From: an uncultured Schlesneria sp.
Lineage (GTDB): Bacteria > Planctomycetota > Planctomycetia > Planctomycetales > Planctomycetaceae
DNA: 64,000 nucleotides
Direction: 5' to 3'
Assembly (NCBI GenBank): GCA_903871875.1
Contig: CAIQIR010000072.1
Coordinates: 49,925-113,924 of the forward strand
In this document: piece by piece, positions 53,922-62,634 of the stretch
How positions within the stretch are numbered: the first letter of the stretch is position 1
How the letters are laid out: each line of letters begins with the position of its first letter
Notes under the pieces: model-generated
The model's database searches: none
The model's input: only the letters and a program-made list of their open reading frames with translations
What the model was told of the DNA's origin: nothing
Position numbers and translations under genes: made by a program

Positions 53922-55868
53922 TCATGTTCTTGAGGTCTTGGCAACTTCGCAAATGACCCGAAAACCGATTAATCGGCTGCCGACCCACGGTTCATTCGAG
54001 ACGTAGACTTTGCAATTGGGGCCAGTCGCCACCCAATACCAACCGCGAATCACGTGCAGATAACCGATTGCAGGGCCTGTTGGGTCGTCGGTCGGCGAGT
54101 GCGAGTAGTATCCCTGACGGCGGTAATCCGAGGTCCATTCGTAAACATTGCCGCACATGTCGTAGACGCCGAAAGGGTTTGGCGGATACGAGCCGACCGG
54201 TTTCGGTAACAAGACGGTTCCGGAGGGAATTCGATTTGATGCCGTTTCACCCGTTTTGATCGCGTCTTCCCACTTGGGACGTAGAATGGGCTCACGGATT
54301 CCGCCGCGGCAGGTATATTCCCATTCGGCTTCCGTCGGCAGGCGATAGGTTCGACCAGCGGCGACCTCTTCTGGCTTTTGGCTTAGTCGCCGACAGAACT
54401 CGACGGCGTCTTCCCACGCGACGCTTTCCACCGGCCAATCATCCGTTTTTTCCGTACCAATGATGGCTCGCGTCTCGTCGGACGGGACATGCCAACTGGG
54501 ATTCACACCCATCACCTGTTGATACTGCGACTGTGTGACTTCGTGCCGCCCCATCAGAAAATCTCGCGTGATGTTGACGCGGTGGGGTACGACATCTGAC
54601 GGAAAGGGATAGATCAGGTCCTTATCGGCAAGTCCCATCATGAAGTCTCCGGCCGGGACCCGAACGAACTTCATTCCCACAGAATTGTCGAGATCTTGCG
54701 GCAGCGATCCTGACAGACGTTGTTTCGCCGTCAATCCGGCAGGACGCCCGAAATTGGCATCGCGCCCTTTGATTTCCTCGACGAATCGTTCCTCCAGCAA
54801 CTCTTTGGGCGTTTCTCGAGAATGCATAATATGCCAGACGGTGGGCTCGATGTTGTCCGACACGAAGTGTACGGCACCGTCCAGCGTTACAATGTGGACC
54901 CCGCCTTCATGCTTGCTGCGTGCCGTGGCCTGATCGTTGTCGTCGCAATGATCGCAGGCCTGCATTCGTTCGCCGTCAATGAAGTCTCGACCAAGTTCCG
55001 AGTAAAGCTCCTTACCGAATCGAATGTCGTCGGCCGACGCATCCTTCTCGGTGGCATTGGGTGCTCCGTCGTCGCCGATCACGCCATGCCCCCAGGTGAT
55101 GCTGGCACCAATCTGCCCCAACGCCCAGACGCCGCGAGTGTCGATCGGCGCCAATCCGGCTCGGATCTCTTCCGCCGCGACGAGTGTGGCTAACCCATTG
55201 CGACAATCTCGCAACGACAGACTGCGATTGATTCCTGCGATCCCGTTTCCCAAAAACTGAAACGATCGATCCGCCTCATCGTACACATACCGCGAATGCG
55301 TCGGTCCCGGATTTGAGAGCGTGCCGAAATCGGCCGGGACAAATTCACTGCCCCCGTTGATCGCATAGTTACCGCGAGCGAATTCCACATGCGTGCCGTC
55401 GGGGAGGGGCATTCGGTAAAGATTGTCGCGACGGTTAAACGGATCGCTGGGACACGTCAGCGACGACACGGACGTCAATCGGGCATCGCGATTGGCGGCG
55501 TCCGCCACCGGATAGGCCGGATCAAATCGAGATGCGAGCGTCGACTGATTGAGGGCGGGCAGCAAGAGTTGAAGCCAGTTCTGACGACTGACATGAATGG
55601 GAGTCGGAAATTCATGGGCGCCGAGTGTTTTCAGATCCAACCCGTCGCTGCCCCAGGTGGCCGCGGGGGGGAACACCGCAAACTGGTCATGATAATTGTT
55701 CAGCGCCACCGCCAGATTTCTCAAATTGGATCGACATTGGTGTGCTCGAGCCAGCTCGCGAGCACGTGGAATTGCCGGCAGTACGAATTGCCCCACCAGA
55801 CAAAGCAGCGCCACCGCAACGATAATATCGATTCGCGAAATTCCACGCCGAGAAGAGGGATATGGCAT
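53922..55868 (-). CDS. Prepilin/DUF1559-like protein fused to a SUMF1-type domain
   Basis: 648 residues. The N-terminus is a diverged prepilin helix (RRGISRIDIIVAVALLCLVG): the Gly before the cut is kept, but +5 Glu is Asp and the FTLIE block is lost. DUF1559 features follow (CRSNLRNLAVALNNYHDQFA). The C-terminal half, about 385-645, is a formylglycine-generating-enzyme fold: GMKFVRVPAGDFMMGL, RHEVTQSQYQQVMG, RLPTEAEWEYTCRGG and GVYDMCGNVYEWTSD. Of the two catalytic FGE cysteines, the first position reads Ala in RGWYWVATGPNC and only the second Cys remains, so sulfatase activation is unlikely. It may be a pilin-displayed binding or redox module. Confidence 0.88.
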   Translation of the reverse strand: MPYPSSRRGISRIDIIVAVALLCLVGQFVLPAIPRARELARAHQCRSNLRNLAVALNNYHDQFAVFPPAATWGSDGLDLKTLGAHEFPTPIHVSRQNWLQLLLPALNQSTLASRFDPAYPVADAANRDARLTSVSSLTCPSDPFNRRDNLYRMPLPDGTHVEFARGNYAINGGSEFVPADFGTLSNPGPTHSRYVYDEADRSFQFLGNGIAGINRSLSLRDCRNGLATLVAAEEIRAGLAPIDTRGVWALGQIGASITWGHGVIGDDGAPNATEKDASADDIRFGKELYSELGRDFIDGERMQACDHCDDNDQATARSKHEGGVHIVTLDGAVHFVSDNIEPTVWHIMHSRETPKELLEERFVEEIKGRDANFGRPAGLTAKQRLSGSLPQDLDNSVGMKFVRVPAGDFMMGLADKDLIYPFPSDVVPHRVNITRDFLMGRHEVTQSQYQQVMGVNPSWHVPSDETRAIIGTEKTDDWPVESVAWEDAVEFCRRLSQKPEEVAAGRTYRLPTEAEWEYTCRGGIREPILRPKWEDAIKTGETASNRIPSGTVLLPKPVGSYPPNPFGVYDMCGNVYEWTSDYRRQGYYSHSPTDDPTGPAIGYLHVIRGWYWVATGPNCKVYVSNEPWVGSRLIGFRVICEVAKTSRT

Positions 55869-56063
55869 GGTAAAGTCTCCTGTTGGCTTTCGGGATCTGA
55901 TTGGGACGCTCGCGAAATCGTGGCTTGATTGAGAGATTTGATGAGTGGGACCAGCGTCATTCGACGCAGTTGTTAAATACGAGCCTGAATTATCTTCGAG
56001 TCGATCTGTACTAAAACAACTCCCTGCCAGAATCCATAAATGAAATGCACTATCGAGACCCGA

Positions 56064-58721
56064 TTAGTGTTTGTTGCGATGACTTCCGACAACAGCTTGG
56101 ATTGAACGGAAAAGAATGTCTTTCGTTTCATTCTTCGATTCGGGATGGAATCCGAATAAAATGACACGCCCTTGCCCAAAGGTGCCGGCGATCACAGCTG
56201 GCGTCTGCACCATCGTTCCTCGCTGTTTATCATAGCGATTTACCTCGCTTAAATAAGTGGCCAATGTGGTGTACGAAGGGGCTCGATCAAGGGCGTCATC
56301 CTGAAAGATCGGGCCGCCGGAATAGTTGGCCAATAAGACATCTTTCGTCTGTGGAAAAACGGCCTTCCCATTGTCAGTGATTTTCACGTTGACCTCTCCG
56401 TCGCCGCGTTCAGACAGCGAGACTCGTCCCATGCCGGGCACTTCGCACGTTCCAGAGAGCAGGCTGGCGTCGATGACATCCAGACAAGACTCAAATCGAT
56501 CGGTCGCGAGAAAAGAGCCGGCACAGATGCCCACGTAACCTCCGCCTTGTTGCAGGAATTGTCGAATCGCCGCTTTGCCTTCGGCTCCCAGCAGGGTTGC
56601 CATCATCTCGCTGCTGCCTCCGGGAACCAGCAAGACGTCGCAGGATTCCAGCGCCCCCGACTTGACTCCGTCCACGGTGATGACATCACTCTCGCATTGC
56701 AGCCCCATTTGCAGCGTTTGACAAATATCCCTCTCGCCAGAGTCATCGCGGTCCGCCGAATATTGGAAATGCAGAACTTTGACATGGAGTGGAGCGGTCT
56801 CTGCTCGACAAGTCTCGATGGAACGGTCCAGCTCACTGAGGAGAACCGCCTCTGTCTCCTGGCCATGTTGTCGCTGCTGTTCCCAATCCGCAGGTAGTAA
56901 CGGAAGGGCATGGGCCGCACGGATTTGATTCACGTCTTCGAGCGACAGATGATAGACGTTGATGGCCGAGCCAATCGTCGCCGTTTGCTCCCGCGACAGC
57001 AGGTAACGATATTCGGCTTCTGGCAATTGAAGATTGTTCTTGCTGACCGCATACCATCCGGGCCGGGGGCCACTACTGTGATTCGGCTCGTGATTCGGAT
57101 TGGCAATCTGGTCTCTGAGCAACTGATACGGTTTTGAATAATGGATTCCCAAGAATTCCGGGTTGTATAGTGCATCGGCAGAGACAAACAGGGGACGTGC
57201 GTCGGGATGCTGATCGTACCATTCTTTCAGATAGTACAAGTCTTGCCCCCAATCAACATTACTGTGATTTAACCAGTAGTGGCCGCGGTTCGGGCCTCCC
57301 GCAAGTTCGTTGAAATACCCAATGGTGTGGGGGTACTGGGACAGGCTACTCGCCATCGACCAGCCGATAAATCCGACAACAAACGTTATTGCTGATCGCG
57401 AGCCTGTTTGGAATAACAAGGCGGCCCGTCCGCACAACACGAAGAAGACTCCGAGCAGCGGAAACGCGTACCGCATGTGACAGCCCATGTTGATTTGCGA
57501 ACTCACCAGGAACAGCAGTCCACACAGGAGCGACAAAGGGATCATTTCGTCCCACCAATGACTGAGCCTGTCACGAGACGATCGCCACGGCACCACCAAT
57601 GACAGCACCGCGCACAAGCCGACGAGCATCGTGCCCAGTGGTGTTTTCACTCCTAACGCCCACAGGTAGTAATACCACCAGCCACCGAGCTTCCACTGGC
57701 CAAACAGGAACGAGTCCCACTTCATCTCAAAATCGGACTTCTGTTGATCCAATCCGCGGATATAGCTCTTGGGAAGCGGTAACCAGATCCAGTCTTGGAC
57801 TCGATTTGCGGCGGCGACGGCATCGCGATTGGTCAGATCGCTGGCCCCCCAAGGCCTGAGTAGCCGACTCCGATAAATTTCCTCGCTGGGACGGAAGGGG
57901 ACACCATCAAAGCCGTAAGCAATATCAATCACATAGACTGCAGTTCCACAGATCAACGCGAATTGACACAGAAACCGCAGGAGATCCTGTGGGAAGGGGG
58001 CTCGCCCGGGTGGGCCGATCGGCTTGCAGCAGACGTAAAAGAGAATCGCCCAGATGAACGTCAACGGGAAGAGAATCAAGAGGGTGAATTTGGTCAATTG
58101 GGCGACACCCAGAGCGATGCCGGCGATCACGGCACTGACCCAGGTTCTTGCATGCAGCCAGACCCAGATCGCGTAACTGGCCGTCAGTACCATCGCTGCC
58201 GCCGCGATATCAGCAGAAATCAGTTGCCCGTGCCCTAAAATGCTGGGCGAGAAACACCACAGCGCAGTAGCGATCAGGCCCGCGGCCTCACCATAGAGGG
58301 CCTTGGCCCATCGCCAGCAGAAGATAGCCCCCAGCAGACTGAACGGAATACAGGCGCAGCGTCCCGCGAAGAAAATCGGCTGGCAGCGCATGCCATTGGC
58401 TTCGATAAACCTCCGGCCGATTTCATATTCCGGCCGCCCCACAATCCTTGTCTCGTCACCCTGCCATTCGAAATTTGGCGACAGCCAGGAGGCCGGTACG
58501 GCCGCGGCGAGCCTGACGAGCGGAGGATTCACATCGGCGAAATCGAAACGTCCATACGTAATATGGAATAATCCCGCCGGTAGCTGCTGCACCTCGGCAT
58601 GGACGGGTGAATGCTGCCAGGCGCTGCATAGCAGCAGTCCCGCGTGCAGGAAAAGCATCGCCACCAGTGTCAGGCGAGTCCACCTCGGATGCATCAAAGA
58701 CGCCAACACTTCTCGGCTCAC
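56064..58721 (-). CDS. GT39-like membrane glycosyltransferase fused to a BPL_N amidotransferase-like domain
   Basis: 885 residues. Residues about 1-480 have roughly ten membrane helices in the layout of ArnT/PMT-type (GT39/GT83) transferases: an early acidic loop (HAEVQQLPAGLFHITYG, then NPPLVRLAAAVP), and a later LNHSNVDWGQDLYYLKEWY typical of planctomycete members. Residues about 630-880 match the BPL_N domain, a class I amidotransferase fold: LLVPGGSSEMM and GGYVGICAGSFLA, with a possible nucleophile Cys in the GICAG elbow near residue 730. Polyprenyl-linked sugar transfer to a protein or lipid is the likely membrane activity. The role of the fused domain is unknown. Confidence 0.85.
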   Translation of the reverse strand: MSREVLASLMHPRWTRLTLVAMLFLHAGLLLCSAWQHSPVHAEVQQLPAGLFHITYGRFDFADVNPPLVRLAAAVPASWLSPNFEWQGDETRIVGRPEYEIGRRFIEANGMRCQPIFFAGRCACIPFSLLGAIFCWRWAKALYGEAAGLIATALWCFSPSILGHGQLISADIAAAAMVLTASYAIWVWLHARTWVSAVIAGIALGVAQLTKFTLLILFPLTFIWAILFYVCCKPIGPPGRAPFPQDLLRFLCQFALICGTAVYVIDIAYGFDGVPFRPSEEIYRSRLLRPWGASDLTNRDAVAAANRVQDWIWLPLPKSYIRGLDQQKSDFEMKWDSFLFGQWKLGGWWYYYLWALGVKTPLGTMLVGLCAVLSLVVPWRSSRDRLSHWWDEMIPLSLLCGLLFLVSSQINMGCHMRYAFPLLGVFFVLCGRAALLFQTGSRSAITFVVGFIGWSMASSLSQYPHTIGYFNELAGGPNRGHYWLNHSNVDWGQDLYYLKEWYDQHPDARPLFVSADALYNPEFLGIHYSKPYQLLRDQIANPNHEPNHSSGPRPGWYAVSKNNLQLPEAEYRYLLSREQTATIGSAINVYHLSLEDVNQIRAAHALPLLPADWEQQRQHGQETEAVLLSELDRSIETCRAETAPLHVKVLHFQYSADRDDSGERDICQTLQMGLQCESDVITVDGVKSGALESCDVLLVPGGSSEMMATLLGAEGKAAIRQFLQQGGGYVGICAGSFLATDRFESCLDVIDASLLSGTCEVPGMGRVSLSERGDGEVNVKITDNGKAVFPQTKDVLLANYSGGPIFQDDALDRAPSYTTLATYLSEVNRYDKQRGTMVQTPAVIAGTFGQGRVILFGFHPESKNETKDILFRSIQAVVGSHRNKH

Positions 58722-58801
58722 AAATCAGTAATGAGACATCTTAACTCTACGGACAATCGAAGGTGAATTGTCAGCGAATCGACAGGCACACCAACGGGAT
58801 C

Positions 58802-59923
58802 TCAGGCATTCTTCAAATAACACGCGATGTTAAAGCAGAGTAGCAAGCCCACGACGACAAACAGCGCCGAGACGCCACCCATCGAGCTCGATTTGATCAT
58901 CGGCCTGACATTCGATTCCAGCCGCTTGCGTTCACGCTCCTGGGCAATATTCTCGTCCAGCAGATCGTACCCACCGGGAAGTTGCTGAACCGAGTTGTCA
59001 TCTTTGTTATAGACGACCGTGCCTGGGGGCGGCGTGAAGACAAAGCGATCATCCTCCAGCTCGTTAACAGTCAATTCTTCGACATGGAACATGGCCACCT
59101 TAAGACTGGGCGAGCGGTCACGAACCGCCTGCTCGTCCTGATATTCCACCATCAGCCTGGTCGGAAACCAGATCGTCAGCGATTCATTCGACGCATCGAC
59201 GACCTGGCGCGGTTGAAACTCTTGAACAATCTTTCTGTTTCGTACAGCGCCTTTATCGTCATACAACTCGCGTTTGCGAATCACAAAGCCGAGCTCAGGG
59301 TCCAACCACAATCGGTCGATGCCCGGATTGTCGAGCACGACGCAAGGGTGTCCTTCGACCGACTCCGGGGGCTCAAGCAGCGAGTAGTGCGGATTTTCGA
59401 GTACAAACCGCAAATGAATCGCGACCTCGGCATCCGGTTGGCTGGGCGGATCGTCCTCTGACGGCCACCAGCCGCAGAACTCCAGATATTCATCATCTTT
59501 GAGCTTCCACGCAGCGGCAGACTGGCGCGCGTTCCGACTGACTTCATAGTACCGGGAGTTGTGCACGAAGTAGTCGAAGGACGTTTGCGTCAGGATTTGG
59601 GTGATATGATTCAGATCAACCCACTCGGGAATCTGGGTTGTCGAATGCAGCGTTTCGCGCAATCGAAGTTGCCGCTTCGCCAGGAAACGCAGCCGTTGAT
59701 AACGTTTGGGATCGTTGGCGAACAAGGCATCTGTTTCTCGCACGTAGCGCACGGCCAGACTAATAATCGCGTCGTGGGAATGTGCCACACTTTCACGAAT
59801 GGACGATCGGGTGACAGGGGTGACCTCGCTGCCGAGACAAGTGCCAACAAGGAACAAGCAGCCCCAGCAGCCGGCCCAACAGGTCAATGCGACCTCACTT
59901 CGAAAACGTTCGCTCATAATCAC
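58802..59923 (-). CDS. Exported C-terminally anchored protein, LolA-like (first of pair)
   Basis: 373 residues. A signal peptide (VALTCWAGCWGCLFLVGTCL) leads into a mixed helical and beta region. The middle has the strand pattern of LolA/LolB-like sheets (WLDPELGFVIRKRELYDDKG, then NRKIVQEFQP) seen in exported planctomycete proteins. FVFTPPPGTVVYN closes the sheet, followed by a helix and a C-terminal membrane anchor (VSALFVVVGLLLCFNIACYL). A Cys pair in the signal region does not form a clear lipobox. The next upstream gene has the same order of parts. It might carry a lipid or act as a membrane scaffold; unproven. Confidence 0.68.
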   Translation of the reverse strand: MIMSERFRSEVALTCWAGCWGCLFLVGTCLGSEVTPVTRSSIRESVAHSHDAIISLAVRYVRETDALFANDPKRYQRLRFLAKRQLRLRETLHSTTQIPEWVDLNHITQILTQTSFDYFVHNSRYYEVSRNARQSAAAWKLKDDEYLEFCGWWPSEDDPPSQPDAEVAIHLRFVLENPHYSLLEPPESVEGHPCVVLDNPGIDRLWLDPELGFVIRKRELYDDKGAVRNRKIVQEFQPRQVVDASNESLTIWFPTRLMVEYQDEQAVRDRSPSLKVAMFHVEELTVNELEDDRFVFTPPPGTVVYNKDDNSVQQLPGGYDLLDENIAQERERKRLESNVRPMIKSSSMGGVSALFVVVGLLLCFNIACYLKNA

Positions 59924-60041
59924 GCCACTTTGCTGAGTGATGAAACCTCGACGTCACTCACCGCCATCACAAGGTCCCGGGCAACAGTCCTGAGGTATCC
60001 ATTTTTTCCGTAGATCCCCACACATTCTGAGCACCGCCGAG

Positions 60042-61253
60042 TTAACGACGGCGTCTGAGCCAAAGGCCAACGATCACGACGGAAATGGCCGCGACGTTAA
60101 GAAAGATGACCGTGCCATACTTCTTGGCTTTTGCTGGCGGTGGCGCGGCCTTTTGACCGTCCACCAGCGATTTGATCAACCCGTCGAGTTGCTGGCGATC
60201 TGCGGGTTGCGTATACACAATCGGTTGGCCGTTCTTCAGAAATCTCGCATCACTGACCACCGTTCCCGGAGGAACCTCTGGAGTAAAGATCGCATCAGAA
60301 ATGTCATTGGCACGCATCTCTTCCACGACGTGCTGATAACGCAGCAGGGGTTTGCCCAGCACTTCTTTCGTCGCTTTCCTTGCATCGGCATATTCGTCGG
60401 CGATGATCCGCTTGGGGTACCAGCAGCCTGGAACAATTTCGGCAAAGTCGCTGCAAACAATATGTCGCACGCGTGTGCTTCCGCCGTCATAGTACATGTC
60501 ATGCTGCCGAACAGCATAATTGAGAGCCGGGTCGCACCAGACGGCGTGCCGGAATTTCATTTGCTCATCGTCATCCCGCACATCGAGCCACTCCAGCACG
60601 GCACATTTCGCTCCGTCGATTTCCTCGTGCGCCCCGCGCATCTTCAGCATCGATCGTTCACTGAGTTCAATCAGCGAAAACATATGGCGACGTTTGTCGG
60701 CACCGAAAACATCCGGTAAGCCACGCAGACTTTCGTTCAAGTAAGTCTGATTGAAGTACGTCCCATCGCTGTCGTTGACTTTCTCGGACGGCGTGATGAG
60801 ACCGGGGGGTTGTGGGCGCCACGGTTTGGCATCGAGGAGATAAGCCTCGGATCCGTTGGACACCCGCAATCCGCCAGGGGCCACTTTGATCAATACGGGC
60901 GATCCGTCCGAATTGCGCTCCGTCAAGTCTTCATAGGCCCCTTTGTTTGACGACATGTAATAGCGCATCTTTCCTTTGTACGCGAACAGATTGTCCGTTT
61001 CGGACAAGTACGGAATGCCGCAGAAACGTCGTAGTTCCTGTGGAGTTCCCAACGCGGACGCGGAGCTGTGGTACTTGACACTGAAGCTCGTCAGGGAAGC
61101 CTGTTGTTTCCGATAGGACTCGATGATCGTGCTCAGTTCGTTGCCGTGACAGGTCGCATTCGTTGCCGTCACCATCAAGGCGACGGCCGGCAACAGCCGA
61201 AGATAACACGACACGATTCGAGACCACGGACGACGCAATTCAGCATGGTTCAT
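60042..61253 (-). CDS. Exported C-terminally anchored protein, LolA-like (second of pair)
   Basis: 403 residues. The signal peptide is followed by STIIESYRKQQASLTSFSVK, a helix-strand start typical of LolA-like domains. The strands YAVRQHDMYYDGG and the IFTPEVPPGTVVSD segment align in order with the first of the pair, and it too ends in a membrane anchor (VIFLNVAAISVVIVGLWLRR). Sequence identity between the two is low by eye, so the shared architecture rather than recent duplication is the evidence. It is 11 bp downstream of the C39-like peptidase gene, so the two are surely co-transcribed. Confidence 0.68.
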   Translation of the reverse strand: MNHAELRRPWSRIVSCYLRLLPAVALMVTATNATCHGNELSTIIESYRKQQASLTSFSVKYHSSASALGTPQELRRFCGIPYLSETDNLFAYKGKMRYYMSSNKGAYEDLTERNSDGSPVLIKVAPGGLRVSNGSEAYLLDAKPWRPQPPGLITPSEKVNDSDGTYFNQTYLNESLRGLPDVFGADKRRHMFSLIELSERSMLKMRGAHEEIDGAKCAVLEWLDVRDDDEQMKFRHAVWCDPALNYAVRQHDMYYDGGSTRVRHIVCSDFAEIVPGCWYPKRIIADEYADARKATKEVLGKPLLRYQHVVEEMRANDISDAIFTPEVPPGTVVSDARFLKNGQPIVYTQPADRQQLDGLIKSLVDGQKAAPPPAKAKKYGTVIFLNVAAISVVIVGLWLRRRR

Positions 61254-61264
61254 GTCAGTCGCTC

Positions 61265-62050
61265 CTAATGCGTTAAGGTTCCTGCTGTTTCACCAATCAG
61301 ACGTTTAGGCCGACGGGCCACCGTGGCCTGAACCGCGAGAAGTAATCCCAAGATGCCAATCGAACACCACAAATAAGAGGCGATCGAATTCTGCCGAGGT
61401 CGAACAAGCAGATACCCGTCCCACTGTTTCAAAAATTTGTCCATCGTCTCGACGGTCACCGCCCCTGCCGTGCCATCAATGATCCGCACCCCTGTCGGTC
61501 CGACATCGCACACGACGACAAAATGACCTTGCTGACCAGAATCCTCGCGAACATAGGCAATCGCGGGACATTGCTGACTCTCAAGCCCTCTGTCCGTTGT
61601 CCGAATGACGGTACAACCACTCACCCAATGGGAAGTGAACCGCTTGAGATCGGCCATACTTGTGCCACCCTCTTTGACAGGCAATGTCTTCAGAATGTCG
61701 TCATAAGAAACCGGCGCCCCGAGCACTTGCAAAAAAATATACATCGCATTGATGCCACATCGTTTCTGAGTGCGCCAAATCGCTGAGTCGTCGCCTTGTC
61801 CGACGGCTGCTAACGACTGCGCGGGCGACTGGATGTCATTCGCCCGCACCTCTGAGAAATGACCGGCCGAAAACGGACCGACGTGCCACACAAACAGGCC
61901 GGTCAGCAGGGCGAAAACAACCCCGAACTGGCGCCAACGACGAACGTTGTGCGCGTTGATTCCGTAAGACTCTGGATTTGCGAAGTGCTGTTCTCGCATG
62001 AAATGAATCACCAGAGAATGTATTAATGGCTCAGTGACGGGAGTCGGCAT
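61265..62050 (-). CDS. Membrane-tethered C39-like cysteine peptidase
   Basis: 261 residues from the ATG at 62050 (AAAGG 7 bases upstream); a GTG at 62071 adds seven residues. The catalytic domain has the C39 triad: Cys98 in RCGINAMYIFLQVLGAPVSY, His176 in QGHFVVVCDV and Asp192 in RIIDG. The usual upstream oxyanion Gln is not at its normal spacing. The domain is flanked by membrane helices at about 43-60 and 222-243; basic residues before the first helix put the N-terminus inside and the catalytic domain in the periplasm. Typical C39 domains sit at the cytoplasmic face of ABC exporters and cut after GG; no ABC exporter is here. The gene just upstream encodes a GG-leader peptide, the obvious candidate substrate. 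Confidence 0.82.
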   Translation of the reverse strand: MPTPVTEPLIHSLVIHFMREQHFANPESYGINAHNVRRWRQFGVVFALLTGLFVWHVGPFSAGHFSEVRANDIQSPAQSLAAVGQGDDSAIWRTQKRCGINAMYIFLQVLGAPVSYDDILKTLPVKEGGTSMADLKRFTSHWVSGCTVIRTTDRGLESQQCPAIAYVREDSGQQGHFVVVCDVGPTGVRIIDGTAGAVTVETMDKFLKQWDGYLLVRPRQNSIASYLWCSIGILGLLLAVQATVARRPKRLIGETAGTLTH

Positions 62051-62221
62051 AAGGACACCTTTGACACTCACAACACGTCAGAAAATAAAGGCGGCCGGCG
62101 ATGAAAATAGAGAAAGCATAAAGGAGTTCTCTCCCTTCATTGCACAACCGCGCTTCAAACCTTGTTATTAGCTCCGGCAGTAATGCCGAAAGAATTCAGT
62201 TTGTGACCCTAATGGGCAATC

Positions 62222-62545
62222 CTATTCCGCGCCATTCAATGAAAATGGCTGAGAACAATTGTAGCCGCAGGCATCGCATGGAATGGGTGTAATGGGAATG
62301 CCCAAGATGCCCGTTGCGGACGAAACCCATCCGGAGGCCTTTGTACAGGCTAATCCGGCGTTGTAATTGCACCATCCAAGACAGGCGGCTTGAGGTGTAT
62401 TCCAAATGATATTGCTGCCACCGATCAAGGCAGATGCCTCAGAATCGCTGACAATCTGATTGTCCGGAATCGCATTGTTCGACGCATAGCCCGCCAGTCC
62501 AATTACGGCAAACACGATACCAAACGCGAAACGTTGAATCGACAT
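62222..62545 (-). CDS. Small secreted Cys-rich peptide with double-glycine leader motif
   Basis: 107 residues. The ATG at 62545 has GGGGAGA 7 bases upstream; the longer open frame has nothing comparable. Residues 5-20 are a hydrophobic signal-like helix. Residues 31-43 read IVSDSEASALIGG, matching the GG-leader consensus (V at -12, S at -11, E at -8, L at -4, GG at 42-43). Cleavage would release 64 residues with six cysteines (C55, C59, C67, C90, C93, C97), rich in Ala, Gly, Ile and Pro. That pattern suits a disulfide-bonded or modified peptide. The following gene, 171 bp on, encodes a C39-like peptidase. Homology to known bacteriocins is not apparent. Secreted peptide, pilin-like part or toxin are all possible. 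Confidence 0.7.
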   Translation of the reverse strand: MSIQRFAFGIVFAVIGLAGYASNNAIPDNQIVSDSEASALIGGSNIIWNTPQAACLGWCNYNAGLACTKASGWVSSATGILGIPITPIPCDACGYNCSQPFSLNGAE

Positions 62546-62634
62546 AATTGTCTCCCCGAGGTGAAAAGCAAAACACAGTGTGAAAGAATCAAGTGTCGTT
62601 GTGCGTGCCGTTATGCGGTGGAAAAGAGCATCTG

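Noticed and set aside
53922..55868. Calling the SUMF1-type fusion an active sulfatase-modifying enzyme.
   Set aside because: The first of the two catalytic cysteines is Ala by motif alignment, and no sulfatase gene is in the window.
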